Of a DNA stretch of 64,000 bases, positions 45,844-54,505 are shown in pieces. Origin of the DNA: Agrobacterium tumefaciens (GTDB taxonomy: Bacteria > Pseudomonadota > Alphaproteobacteria > Rhizobiales > Rhizobiaceae); assembly GCF_013318015.2 (NCBI RefSeq), contig NZ_CP115841.1:2101001-2165000 (forward strand), read 5' to 3'. Numbering within the stretch: the first letter of the stretch is position 1; every line of letters starts with the position of its first letter. The position numbers and the translations under genes were made by a program. The notes below the pieces were generated by a model that was not told the origin of the DNA, searched no databases, and saw only the letters and a program-made list of their open reading frames with translations.

Positions 45844-46969
45844 GGGGAGTCTCCCGAACGGCTGCGGCTTGCATGCCGCCATCCGCCCTGATCGGTTGTT
45901 CTTCCGGTGTTTCGAGGCTCGGCACTTCGATCTCCAGAACGCCGTGGCCCGTCATGAGCCTCTCGATCAGCGTCCATTGGCGCTGGAACGCCGCGACGCA
46001 AGCGGGATCGAAATGGCTGCCGCTCTGCGCGACAACATGCGCATAGGCCTCTTGGGTCGACCACGCCTTCTTGTAAGGGCGCTCGGAGCAGAGAGCCTCA
46101 AAGACGTCCGCAATGGCGACGATACGGGCTTCCAGCGGAATGCCATCGCCCGACAAGCCGTGCGGATATCCCGTTCCATCCCATTTTTCGTGATGGCCAC
46201 CTGCAATCGCCTCGGCTATGCGCAGCAGGTCGGATGAACCGTTTTCGAGAATCTGCACGCCGATACCGACATGTTTTCGCATTTCGGTGATCTCATCAGG
46301 CGTCAGGCGACCCGGCTTCAGCAGCACGCTGTCGGAAATTCCAATCTTGCCGACATCGTGCAAGGGTGCCGCGAGATAGATCATGCGGCAATGCTCGTCA
46401 TCGAGGCCGATATCCTTTGCCATCAGCATGCTGATTTGCGCGACGCGGGAAATATGGTCGCCGGTGTGGCCGTCGCGGAATTCGATGGCCCGCGCCAGGC
46501 GCCAGATGATTTCTTCTTCGCGGGCCGCGAGTTGCCGGGTGGCCTTGCGCACCTCATCCACAAGGCTGCGCGCCTGTCCGGCAAGATCGCGCTGCGCCTT
46601 GCGCAAGGCGAGAAGGTTGCGCACCCGCGCCTTCAGCTCCACCGGGTCAAAGGGCTTGTGGATGAATTCCGTGACACCGCTCTCTATCGCTTCGATAAGG
46701 ACAGGCCGGCCTCTTTCCGATGTGATCATGATGACAGGCACATGCGCGAAATGCTCATACGTATTCAGTGCCTTGAGGAGCTGTATGCCGTTATATTTCG
46801 GCATCGTATAATCCACCACAAGCAGATCGACCGCATTGTTGCGGCAGAATTCCAACGCCTCCGTGGGATCGGTGAAGCCCACGATGGTGCCGACATCCGG
46901 AAGCCCGCGGACCGTCGCTTTCAGGGCAACAAGAATCGACTTGCTGTCATCGACCAATACGATTTGCAC
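45833..46969 (-). CDS. Response regulator with HD-GYP cyclic-di-GMP phosphodiesterase domain
   Basis: 378 residues, first gene of the chemosensory operon. The receiver domain is 1-120, with phospho-acceptor aspartate in LLVVDYTMP and K in HKPFDP. A coiled-coil linker (125-165) precedes an HD-GYP domain with HDVGKIGI and HHEKWDGTGYPHGLSGD, both catalytic motifs intact. It should hydrolyse cyclic-di-GMP in response to phosphorylation, probably by CheA, linking chemosensing to the motile-sessile switch. A CtrA-type site lies about 190 bases upstream. Confidence 0.93.
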   Translation of the reverse strand: MQIVLVDDSKSILVALKATVRGLPDVGTIVGFTDPTEALEFCRNNAVDLLVVDYTMPKYNGIQLLKALNTYEHFAHVPVIMITSERGRPVLIEAIESGVTEFIHKPFDPVELKARVRNLLALRKAQRDLAGQARSLVDEVRKATRQLAAREEEIIWRLARAIEFRDGHTGDHISRVAQISMLMAKDIGLDDEHCRMIYLAAPLHDVGKIGISDSVLLKPGRLTPDEITEMRKHVGIGVQILENGSSDLLRIAEAIAGGHHEKWDGTGYPHGLSGDGIPLEARIVAIADVFEALCSERPYKKAWSTQEAYAHVVAQSGSHFDPACVAAFQRQWTLIERLMTGHGVLEIEVPSLETPEEQPIRADGGMQAAAVRETPHVF

Positions 46970-47162
46970 TTGTCCTCGCTATCATTGGATTGCGGGCGAA
47001 TAGACGCGCGAACTCCTCGGCTTTTACCGAGCGAATTCAACGGATCTGGAAACATTTTTTTGGGAAAAGACGACCGCGTCATGTGGTCATAAAAATGAAG
47101 CGCCTGCGCGAAATTCGCCTGCGAAGACAACTTCTTATATGAATAAATTGACCAGATGTTGG

Positions 47163-47177
47163 TTAACAGCGACTTAA
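47163..47177. promoter_or_regulatory. CtrA-type binding site (TTAA-N7-TTAA)
   Basis: TTAACAGCGACTTAA matches the alphaproteobacterial CtrA consensus TTAA-N7-TTAA exactly. It lies 194 bases before the first gene of the chemosensory operon (start at 46969) and 220 bases before the monooxygenase gene. CtrA controls motility and chemotaxis in this class, so cell-cycle-linked expression of the operon is plausible. Confidence 0.5.
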
Positions 47178-47215
47178 GTGTGACTTATGAATACTTATAG
47201 TGAAGCGCCATCATC

Positions 47216-47294
47216 AGGCCTCCCAACGGGAATGTGATCCCGTGGCGTGGCGCCGCAGCCTCTCGGGCTGATGCGCAGACGCGCCACTAAGCCT
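47216..47294 (+). other. GC-rich foldable element resembling part of a cobalamin riboswitch
   Basis: AGGC (47216-47219) can pair with GCCT (47291-47294). Inside are CGGGA/TCCCG, AGCC/GGCT and GTGGCG/CGCCAC pairings. The order AACGGGAATGTG, CCGCAGCC and GCCACT resembles conserved parts of B12 riboswitches, but the classical B12 box and a normal distance to the gene are missing. It lies upstream of the LysR-type dyad, so it may not be in the monooxygenase mRNA. Confidence 0.3.
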
Positions 47295-47295
47295 T

Positions 47296-47310
47296 GTTAG
47301 TATTTCTAAC
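47296..47310. promoter_or_regulatory. LysR-type dyad upstream of the LLM monooxygenase gene
   Basis: GTTAG-TATTT-CTAAC, centred 94 bases before the ATG. It has the same core (TTAG-N5-CTAA) and spacer as the dyads at 50264 and 60003. Confidence 0.5.
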
Positions 47311-47396
47311 CTACGGAGAAGATTTCGGCCGATTGTTGCAGCGTTGATCCTCGAATAGCCTGAGACCAGAATTGGTATCAGTCAAAAGAGGGAACG

Positions 47397-48761
47397 ATGT
47401 CGAAACGGCAGGACAAGATCAAGCTCGGAACCTTTGTTTACACGTTCGGCTTCCATGCAGCCGCATGGCGGCACCCGGCAAGCAAGGTAACGGCAGCAAC
47501 CGACTTCAGCCACATGTTGAATGTGGCCAGAATTTCTGAAGCTGCCAAATTCGATTTCATGTTCCTCGCCGATTCCGCTGCGGCTGCCGTTGGTGACCCC
47601 GACGCCCTGGCGCGCAGCCCGACCAAGCAGAACCGGTTCGAACCGCTTTCTCTCATCTCGGCACTTTCAGTGATGACGGAAAGACTGGGCCTGGTCTCGA
47701 CGGTATCGACGAGCTATTATGAACCCTTCAATGTCGCCCGGATTTTCGCGTCTATCGATCAGCTGAGCCGGGGACGCGCGTGCTGGAATGTCGTCACCTC
47801 CGATCATGACGAGACCGGCTACAACTTCAATCGTCAGGGTCTCGATCCTCACGCCGTCCGTTACGAGCGCGCGCAGGAATTCATCGACGTAGTGTTCGGC
47901 CTATGGGACAGCTTTGAACGCGACGCCTTGCTGCTCGATCGCGAAAGCGGCGTTTATTATGACAAGGCCAAGCACCATACCCTCAATCATGTCGGCAAGC
48001 ATTTTCAGGTGCGCGGCCCCCTCAACATTGCGCCTTCCGAGCAGGGGCGGCCTGTTATTGCTCAGGCCGGCGGCTCCGAGGCCGGAATGAACCTTGCTGC
48101 ACGGACGTCTGAAATCGTCTTCAGCCTGGCATCCAACATCGAGAGCAACAGGGCTTTCTACCAGAACGTCAAAGGACGTATGCCGGCATTCGGTCGCGAT
48201 CCCGAAGATCTCAAGGTCATGCCGGGCATTGTCGTCAATGTCGGGGAGACCGAGGCCGAGGCGAAGGCAAAAGTCGATTTTCTCATCGACAGCCTGCATC
48301 CGGACGTGGGTCGCTTGATGCTTTCGGAGTTCCTCGAAGCCGACCTTCGTGGCGTTCCCCTCGATCAACCATTTCCGATGGACCGGCTGCCCGCCGAGCC
48401 GAAAGGCTCGCGCAAGATGTTTGACCAGCTCGTCGAGTTCGTCAAACAAGGACAGACAGTGGGACAATTGATCCGCCACTACGCAGAACGCCACACCGGA
48501 AACGGAATAACCGGGACACCAAAACAGATCGCAGACTACATGGAAGAGTGGTTCGAAACCCGTGCCGCCGACGGTTTCATTCTTATGTTCCCGACACTTC
48601 CCGCAAGCCTGGAAGATTTCGTCCGCCTTGTCTTGCCGGAGTTGCGGCGACGCGGACTGTTTCGTGAGGAATATGAAGGATCGACGCTGCGCGAGAACCT
48701 GGGGCTTTCGATGCCTGCCAACCGTTACACGGCCGCCAAAGGCGATAAAGAGCGCATCTGA
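47397..48761 (+). CDS. LLM-class flavin-dependent monooxygenase (NtaA/SnaA/DszA family)
   Basis: 454-residue, two-component FMNH2-dependent monooxygenase with the bacterial-luciferase fold. Family segments visible are KIKLGTFVYTFGFHAAAWRHP, MFLADS, LGLVSTVSTSYYEPFNVAR, SRGRACWNVVTSDHD, PVIAQAGGSEAGMNLAA and GTPKQIADYMEEWFETRAADGF. Relatives open nitrilotriacetate, EDTA, dibenzothiophene sulfone or alkyl sulfides. The flavin reductase 11 bases downstream supplies FMNH2. The substrate is unknown; the context suggests an amino-acid-like or methoxylated compound. Confidence 0.92.
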   Translation: MSKRQDKIKLGTFVYTFGFHAAAWRHPASKVTAATDFSHMLNVARISEAAKFDFMFLADSAAAAVGDPDALARSPTKQNRFEPLSLISALSVMTERLGLVSTVSTSYYEPFNVARIFASIDQLSRGRACWNVVTSDHDETGYNFNRQGLDPHAVRYERAQEFIDVVFGLWDSFERDALLLDRESGVYYDKAKHHTLNHVGKHFQVRGPLNIAPSEQGRPVIAQAGGSEAGMNLAARTSEIVFSLASNIESNRAFYQNVKGRMPAFGRDPEDLKVMPGIVVNVGETEAEAKAKVDFLIDSLHPDVGRLMLSEFLEADLRGVPLDQPFPMDRLPAEPKGSRKMFDQLVEFVKQGQTVGQLIRHYAERHTGNGITGTPKQIADYMEEWFETRAADGFILMFPTLPASLEDFVRLVLPELRRRGLFREEYEGSTLRENLGLSMPANRYTAAKGDKERI

Positions 48762-48772
48762 AGGAGCCAATC

Positions 48773-49288
48773 ATGGTGGACCAGATGAAAATGCAGGTGC
48801 CGTCTCCGGGCGCTGACCTCTTCAAATCCTCCATGCGGAATCTGGCGGGTGCCGTTTGCGTCATCACGACAGGCACGGGTGAAACACGAACCGGCTTCAC
48901 CGCAACATCCGTCACAGCACTTTCTGCGGATGGCCCGACGGTGATGGTCGCACTCAATCGTGGATCCTCGTCCTGGGAAATCGTCGAGAAAGCCAGACGG
49001 TTTTGCGTCAACGTCGTCGCTGAAGGTCAGGAAAACGTCGCCCACTCATTCTCGGGTTTTAATGGCCTTAAGGGTGCCAGCCGCTACGATGGCGCCGTCT
49101 GGCACACGATGGCGTCAGGCGGCCTTGCGCTGGATGGCGCTCTGGCAAGTCTGGACTGCGAACTCGAAGACGCGATCATCCATCGATCTCATGTGATCCT
49201 GATCGGCCTCGTCCGGTCGATAAGGACACATGACGATGCCCGGCCACTTCTGTACTGGCGCGGAGAATATCAACACATCAGAAGGTGA
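48773..49288 (+). CDS. NADH:flavin reductase, partner of the LLM monooxygenase
   Basis: 171 residues of the NtaB/HpaC flavin reductase family: FKSSMRNLAGAVCVITTG, GFTATSVTALSADGPTVMV, NVVAEGQENVAHSFSG and LLYWRGEYQ at the end. It lies 11 bases after the monooxygenase with GGAG upstream. It produces reduced FMN for that enzyme. It is convergent with the lysR gene, 23 bases away. Confidence 0.92.
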   Translation: MVDQMKMQVPSPGADLFKSSMRNLAGAVCVITTGTGETRTGFTATSVTALSADGPTVMVALNRGSSSWEIVEKARRFCVNVVAEGQENVAHSFSGFNGLKGASRYDGAVWHTMASGGLALDGALASLDCELEDAIIHRSHVILIGLVRSIRTHDDARPLLYWRGEYQHIRR

Positions 49289-49311
49289 TATCCCGAGCGG
49301 TAGGCCCTTAT

Positions 49312-50238
49312 TCACGCACTGCGGTTCGGGGACGATGCGACAGACTGCTTTTTCGCGATCCCCATCACCCACATGTGAAATTCTCTTCCGTAGGGCTTAT
49401 CGAAAACGGAACGATCCCATGCCAGATAGTAGCTCTCGGGAAGCGGAAGGCGGATGTCGAAAGGAACAACAAGTGTACCGGCCTGCAACTCGTCCTCGAT
49501 CATCGAGACCTGAGCCAGCACGAAGCCGTGTCCGTTGACCGCAGCGTCGATTGCGTTGCTCGACAGCGCGAAAAACAGGCTCGAGAGTTTTTCATTCACG
49601 GTCGCGCCAACCAGCTGCGCCCACTCGCTCCATTGTGGCGGACGGCTGTAATGGGCTTCCCACTCGATATTGAGCAAAGGGAATTTGAGAAGGTCGGCGG
49701 GCGCCGATAATGTCCGTCCCCCGAGCAAACGCGGCGAACATGCGGGAACCACCCAATCCGTATAAAGCGGCACGAAATGCGCGTGCACCTCTGCCCGCTT
49801 TCCATAGGTTATGCGAAAATCGCTCTGGCCGCCCGACAGGCTGGGTTCGTCATCCTTGCCGATGATACGGACATTGGCTTCCGGATAGAGAGCCTGCCAC
49901 TCGAAGATCTTGCGGCCGATCCACTTGTTCACCACCGAGCTGAGCGCAGTCAGCACGATGCCGGTCTGGCTCCGCGCCCGTTCGAGAACATCGACGGAAT
50001 GATTGAGCTGGCTGAAGCCTTTGGCGACTTCCTTGTGAAGAAGAACACCCCACGACGTCAGTTCCACACGGCGTCCGATACGTTCGAGGAGCGTAACGCC
50101 GAGATGGTTCTCAAGCTTGCGCACCTGTTGGCTGATGGCACTGGGTGTTACGCCCAGTTCTTTGGCGGCCGTGCTCATCGTGCCGCACCTTCCTACGGCT
50201 TCGAAAGCTTGCAGGGCATGGAGTGGGGGCATAGCCAA
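49312..50238 (-). CDS. LysR-family transcriptional regulator
   Basis: 308 residues (306 if the third-codon ATG is used). The N-terminal winged helix-turn-helix is at about 5-65 (FEAVGRCGTMSTAAKELG then VTPSAISQQVRKLENHLG), and the GcvA-like effector domain covers 90-300. It is divergent from the Rieske oxygenase gene with a dyad in the 123-base gap. By position it should activate the monooxygenase, Rieske and reductase operons, which all have the dyad upstream. The inducer is unknown. Confidence 0.93.
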   Translation of the reverse strand: MAMPPLHALQAFEAVGRCGTMSTAAKELGVTPSAISQQVRKLENHLGVTLLERIGRRVELTSWGVLLHKEVAKGFSQLNHSVDVLERARSQTGIVLTALSSVVNKWIGRKIFEWQALYPEANVRIIGKDDEPSLSGGQSDFRITYGKRAEVHAHFVPLYTDWVVPACSPRLLGGRTLSAPADLLKFPLLNIEWEAHYSRPPQWSEWAQLVGATVNEKLSSLFFALSSNAIDAAVNGHGFVLAQVSMIEDELQAGTLVVPFDIRLPLPESYYLAWDRSVFDKPYGREFHMWVMGIAKKQSVASSPNRSA

Positions 50239-50263
50239 TAGAGTATCTCCAGTTCTGCTTTTT

Positions 50264-50280
50264 GTTAAGTTTTTCTAAAC
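50264..50280. promoter_or_regulatory. LysR-type dyad between lysR and the Rieske oxygenase gene
   Basis: GTTAAG-TTTTT-CTAAAC (one mismatch from a perfect palindrome) begins 25 bases upstream of the lysR start and ends 81 bases before the Rieske ATG, a classical LysR autoregulatory position. The 18 bases 50271-50288 recur exactly, in inverted orientation, at 59995-60012. Confidence 0.65.
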
Positions 50281-50361
50281 AAAAACGCAACGAAAATCCG
50301 CTTGTTCCGCATCGCAACAAGGAAAATACTGATCCGATTAAAGCGAGAACGGGGGAAGAAA

Positions 50362-51402
50362 ATGTTTCTCAAGAATGCTTGGTACGTCGCCACCTGGGAT
50401 CACGAAATCGGACGAGACCTGACACCCGTAACGATGCTCGGCGAAAATATCGTTCTTTATCGTCTTCAGAATGGCAAGCTTGCAGCGCTCGAAGATGCCT
50501 GTCCCCATCGCAAGCTCCCCTTGTCCATGGGGCGTATCAAGGGCGACGACGTCGAATGCGGCTATCACGGACTGACCTTCGACTGTTCCGGCGCCTGCAC
50601 CCGCGTGCCGGGTGCAGAGCGTATTCCACATGTGGCCTGCGTCCGCTCCTACCCGGTGGAGGAACGTTACGGGCTCGTCTGGGTCTGGATGGGTGAGGCC
50701 GCGAAAGCCGATCCTGCAGAGATTTTCCATGTCGAACATTTCGGTGATCCGTCCTGGGGCGTCAATCGCGGCGAGTCGATGACGATCAACTGCAATTACC
50801 TCTACATGACGGACAATCTGCTGGACCCATCCCACGTCGCATGGGTACATCAGAGCTCGTTCGCCAGTTCCGCCTGCGAAGAAACGCCATTGGAAACAAC
50901 GGTGAAAAGCGATGGCGTCGTCGTCTGGCGCTGGATGCTGGATTCAGATCCAGCCCCCTTCTACGCACCGTTCCTGCAATTTGAGGGGAAATGCGATCGA
51001 AAACAGCATTACGAGGTTCGCTACCCCAGCAATGCCATCATCAAGGCCATCTTTGCACCATCAGGCTCCGGCGGCGAAGGCCGCGAATTGCCAGCCAATA
51101 CGTTCTTGATGGACAGCTACAATTTCATGACGCCAGTCGATGAGAACCGCACGAAGTATTACTGGTTTCAGATGCGAAATTTCGCGCCCGACGACCCGGA
51201 AGTTTCAGCGCGCTTCGCAACATCCGTACGCGGCGCATTCGAGGAAGACCGTGTCGTGCTGGAGGCGGTCCACCACGGGATCGCGAACAAGAAGACTCCA
51301 AACCTCGATCTGAAGATCGATGTCGGACCGCTGCGGTTCAGACGCAAGCTTTCACAGATGATCGATAGCGAGACCATGAATGTCGTCGCTGCCGCGGAGT
51401 AA
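50362..51402 (+). CDS. Rieske-type aromatic oxygenase, VanA-like
   Basis: 346-residue terminal oxygenase. The Rieske [2Fe-2S] ligands are C47, H49, C66 and H69 (CPHRK and CGYHG). The mononuclear iron site includes D155-x2-H158-x4-H163 (LLDPSHVAWVH). The N-terminus FLKNAWYVATWDHEI is typical of O-demethylases such as vanillate or dicamba demethylase, though related enzymes act on N-methyl or ring carbons. Its electron donor is probably the VanB-like reductase at 58633-59742, encoded 7 kb away under the same dyad. The start at 50362 has GGGGGAAG upstream. Confidence 0.93.
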   Translation: MFLKNAWYVATWDHEIGRDLTPVTMLGENIVLYRLQNGKLAALEDACPHRKLPLSMGRIKGDDVECGYHGLTFDCSGACTRVPGAERIPHVACVRSYPVEERYGLVWVWMGEAAKADPAEIFHVEHFGDPSWGVNRGESMTINCNYLYMTDNLLDPSHVAWVHQSSFASSACEETPLETTVKSDGVVVWRWMLDSDPAPFYAPFLQFEGKCDRKQHYEVRYPSNAIIKAIFAPSGSGGEGRELPANTFLMDSYNFMTPVDENRTKYYWFQMRNFAPDDPEVSARFATSVRGAFEEDRVVLEAVHHGIANKKTPNLDLKIDVGPLRFRRKLSQMIDSETMNVVAAAE

Positions 51403-51537
51403 GCGCCTGCGCCGGAATGACTAACGATATGGTCTTCGCCTGCTCAAATGGTCAGGCGGAGATGGCAAAAAAATAATAACCGGGAACATAGCTGGTGATC
51501 GGCAAAAGCCGACGCCCGCCACAAATCGGGAGTATCC

Positions 51538-53502
51538 TTGATGCGCCACATCAGGCAGCCTGAGCTCTATTCAGTGGACTATAATGTGCTGCGGCAACGT
51601 TTTCTTTCCGCCGCGCGCCGGTCGAATGCTGCGTTGTTCGAATATAAGCATCCATTGCATGGCCCAGGTGGAGAGCACCTTTTCACGGATGTTGCATATC
51701 TGGGCGAACGCAACGCGTCAAAAAAACTCGTCATCTTGTCCGGCACGCACGGAGTTGAGGGGCAATTCGGATCGGCTTGCCAGGCTGAATGGCTTGCCGC
51801 AAATAACCCGTTACCGCTTCCTCCCGATACGGCTGTGGTGATGATCCATCTGATCAACCCGTGGGGAACAGCATGGAGCCGACGGGTCAACGAGGACAAT
51901 GTCGATCTCAACCGAAACTTCGTTGACTGGAAGAGAGCCGTTCCACGAAACGAACGATACGCCCCACTGCACAATGCATTTGTCTGCGCCGAGTGGGATG
52001 GACCCGATCGTGACCGTGCCGATCAACTGCTGAGAGATGCCAAGGCCGCATTAAACGGTCACGCCGGTATCGCCGCGATTATCGAAGCAGGCCAATACGA
52101 CTTTCCAGACGGACTGTTTTATGGCGGCAACGGCCCGACATGGTCGAACCGCACCCTCAACGATATCTTGAGCACTTTCGTCAGCGGCGCGTCGGATGTC
52201 GTCGTCTTCGATCTTCACACCGGTGCAGGCCCTTACGGATATCCCGCGCTGCTATCCGTGGCGGAAGAGGACCATGCCGGTCTGGAATGGGGCAGAAAAA
52301 CCTATGGCCACGCACTCGCGGTCGTGATGACCGGCAAGGGCGCAACGACCGATACCGGCATTGCGGCAACGGCCACGGGCTACGTTTCAGCAGCGGTCTG
52401 CAAATCCTTGCCGGACAGCCGCGTATTGCCGCTGGTAATCGAATGCGGAACCCTTGAAGGCCCGGTGGTGATGGACGCCGTGCAGGCGGATAACTGGCTG
52501 CATCTTTTCGGGAATATCGAATCTCCGCTTGGGCAGAAAATCAAGAAGACGCTGAGAACTGCGTTCATTCCTGACGATCCCGAATGGCAGCAGAACTGTC
52601 TTGGGACAAGCTTGCGATATTTCGACCGCGCGCTGACCGCACTTGCCTCGGTTACTCCCCCGGCTTCAAAGGGCGCAACCGCTCCGGCTTTGGTGAGCGA
52701 CTGGCCACCGGCCGTGCCTGTCAACACCAAACGCCATGAACGGCCAGCCGTTGAAGTTCATGATCTCCACAAAAGCTTCGGCACGCACGAAGTCCTGTCG
52801 GGCGTGGGGCTGAGTGCCGATCCCGGTGAAGTCGTTTCGATGATCGGCTCGTCAGGTTCCGGCAAGAGCACGTTTTTGCGCTGTATAAACCTGCTCGAAC
52901 AGCCCAGCAGTGGAACGATCGTCGTTGATGGCGAGGAAATACGAATGAAGGGCGGAGCGAATGGCCGTTCGCAGCCAGCAGACATGCGCCAGGTCGAAAG
53001 AATTCGCGCCCGCGTGGGAATGGTATTCCAGAACTTCAATCTCTGGCCCCACATGTCCGTGCTTGAGAACATCATCGAGGCTCCCGTCCATGTTCTTGGC
53101 GAGCGTCGCCAGGATGCAATCGACCATGCCCATCAGTTGTTGAAGAAAGTGGGACTGTCGGAAAAGCATGCCCAATATCCCGGGCAGCTCTCCGGCGGCC
53201 AGCAGCAACGTGCGGCCATCGCAAGAACACTGGCCATGCGGCCAAAAGTCATCCTCTGTGACGAACCGACATCCGCTCTCGACCCCGAACTTGTGGGAGA
53301 GGTCCTGCGCGTGATCCGTCAGCTGGCAGAAGAGGGCAATACCATGATCCTCGTGACGCATGAAATGCAGTTTGCGCGCGAGGTATCTCACAAGATTCTC
53401 TTCTTACACAAAGGAAAGGTGGAGGAAGAGAGTACCCCGGCGGAATTGTTCACCAATCCGCGATCGGAACGCCTGCGTCAGTTTCTGTCGCGAACGTTAT
53501 GA
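51538..53502 (+). CDS. Fusion of a DUF2817/M14-like metallopeptidase with an amino-acid ABC transporter ATPase
   Basis: 654 residues in one uninterrupted frame. Residues 1-365 are a DUF2817 carboxypeptidase-like (M14/aspartoacylase fold) domain with zinc ligands H71, E74 (GTHGVEGQ) and H227 (FDLHTGAG), the N125-R126 pair in DLNRNF and probable catalytic E302 (VIECGTLEG). A linker of about 35 residues rich in Ala, Pro and Val leads to a HisP/GlnQ-like ATPase (403-654) with Walker A GSSGSGKST (437-445), Q-loop FQNFNLWPHM, signature LSGGQQQR (551-558), Walker B VILCDEPTSALD and H608. It is followed by the matching binding protein and two permeases. The fusion would tether hydrolysis of an amide or peptide bond to the cytoplasmic side of the importer. 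I know of no described case. Confidence 0.93.
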   Translation: MMRHIRQPELYSVDYNVLRQRFLSAARRSNAALFEYKHPLHGPGGEHLFTDVAYLGERNASKKLVILSGTHGVEGQFGSACQAEWLAANNPLPLPPDTAVVMIHLINPWGTAWSRRVNEDNVDLNRNFVDWKRAVPRNERYAPLHNAFVCAEWDGPDRDRADQLLRDAKAALNGHAGIAAIIEAGQYDFPDGLFYGGNGPTWSNRTLNDILSTFVSGASDVVVFDLHTGAGPYGYPALLSVAEEDHAGLEWGRKTYGHALAVVMTGKGATTDTGIAATATGYVSAAVCKSLPDSRVLPLVIECGTLEGPVVMDAVQADNWLHLFGNIESPLGQKIKKTLRTAFIPDDPEWQQNCLGTSLRYFDRALTALASVTPPASKGATAPALVSDWPPAVPVNTKRHERPAVEVHDLHKSFGTHEVLSGVGLSADPGEVVSMIGSSGSGKSTFLRCINLLEQPSSGTIVVDGEEIRMKGGANGRSQPADMRQVERIRARVGMVFQNFNLWPHMSVLENIIEAPVHVLGERRQDAIDHAHQLLKKVGLSEKHAQYPGQLSGGQQQRAAIARTLAMRPKVILCDEPTSALDPELVGEVLRVIRQLAEEGNTMILVTHEMQFAREVSHKILFLHKGKVEEESTPAELFTNPRSERLRQFLSRTL

Positions 53503-53573
53503 CGTGATCCGCTGTGCCGGCGCTGTGTCCGGCAAATCAAACCCAACAAATAACCAAATAGGGGAATTCGCAT

Positions 53574-54368
53574 ATGAATCTGAAAGTCCTGTCACTCGCC
53601 CTGCTTCTTGCAGGCGTCAGCACGGCGCACGCTGCCGAAGGCGAATTGTCGATCGGCACCGAAGGTGCCTATCCACCATGGAGCATGGCCGATGCTGCCG
53701 GCAATGTAACCGGCTTCGACGCCGATGTCGGCAACCTGCTCTGCACGAAGCTCGCCGTGAAGTGCCGGTTCGTCGTGCAGGCCTTTGATGGCCTGATCCC
53801 TGCCCTCAAGGCGAAGCGCTTCGACGTCATCATCTCCGGGATGTCGATTACCCAGGATCGAAAAAAGGAAATCAATTTTTCGGTCGGATATGCTGAGCTG
53901 GCAAACATGTTCCTCGTTCCCAAGACGTCCGATCTCTCCGGCATCAAGGATATCGACACTTTGTTGAAAGGCTTGGACGGCAAGACGATCGGCGTTCAAA
54001 CCGGCACGACGCACGCCCATTTCATCGAAAAGCGGGTGCCGAATGCCAATCTCAAAACCTACGACACGCTCGATAATATGCAGATCGATCTCGCAAGCGG
54101 CCGCGTTGAGGCAGCATTTGCAGACGCCTCTGCACTTCAGGATTTTCTCGCCAAGCCCGAAGGCAAGGACTTTCAGTTTGTCGACGTGAAAGTTCAGAGC
54201 AAATTCGATTCCACCCTCGGCGAAGGGATCGGCGTCGGAATTGCCAAGGAGAACACCGAACTGAAGACGAAGATCGACAAGGCACTGTGCGAGCTCGTCG
54301 CGGATGGTTCGATCGGCAAAGCGAGCCAGAAGTGGTTCAAGATGGATATCTCCAGACCCTGCAACTAA
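53574..54368 (+). CDS. Polar amino acid/opine-type ABC transporter binding protein
   Basis: 264 residues with signal peptide MNLKVLSLALLLAGVSTAHA. The mature part has SBP_bac_3 features: LSIGTEGAYPPWSM, GFDADVGNLLC, FDGLIPALKAKRFDVIISGM split by a turn, SITQDRKKEINFS, GVQTGTTHAHF and GEGIGVGIAKENTEL. The EGAYPPW start is shared with lysine/arginine/ornithine, octopine and nopaline binders. Two internal cysteines near residues 57 and 64 and a late C-terminal one are present. AGGGG precedes the ATG. It is the second gene of the transporter operon. Confidence 0.92.
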   Translation: MNLKVLSLALLLAGVSTAHAAEGELSIGTEGAYPPWSMADAAGNVTGFDADVGNLLCTKLAVKCRFVVQAFDGLIPALKAKRFDVIISGMSITQDRKKEINFSVGYAELANMFLVPKTSDLSGIKDIDTLLKGLDGKTIGVQTGTTHAHFIEKRVPNANLKTYDTLDNMQIDLASGRVEAAFADASALQDFLAKPEGKDFQFVDVKVQSKFDSTLGEGIGVGIAKENTELKTKIDKALCELVADGSIGKASQKWFKMDISRPCN

Positions 54369-54505
54369 GACGCCTGCCCCGCTCTTCCCAGAAGTGCGGG
54401 GCAACCACTCAATCGCAACCTGACAGGGTGCGCACGGTCGAAGACGCTGACGATGCCTGCTGCCAAAAAGGCAAGGGAGTGCGCAGCAAAACCAAGGCAA
54501 ATCCA

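Larger units (their letters stand above)
46970..47396. other. 427-base divergent intergenic region: chemosensory promoter, CtrA site, structured element, LysR dyad
   Basis: No convincing coding frame. The left part (46970-47160) should hold the promoter of the chemosensory operon. TTAA-N7-TTAA is at 47163-47177, a GC-rich foldable block at 47216-47294 and a GTTAG-N5-CTAAC dyad at 47296-47310 before the monooxygenase gene. These are listed separately. Confidence 0.6.
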
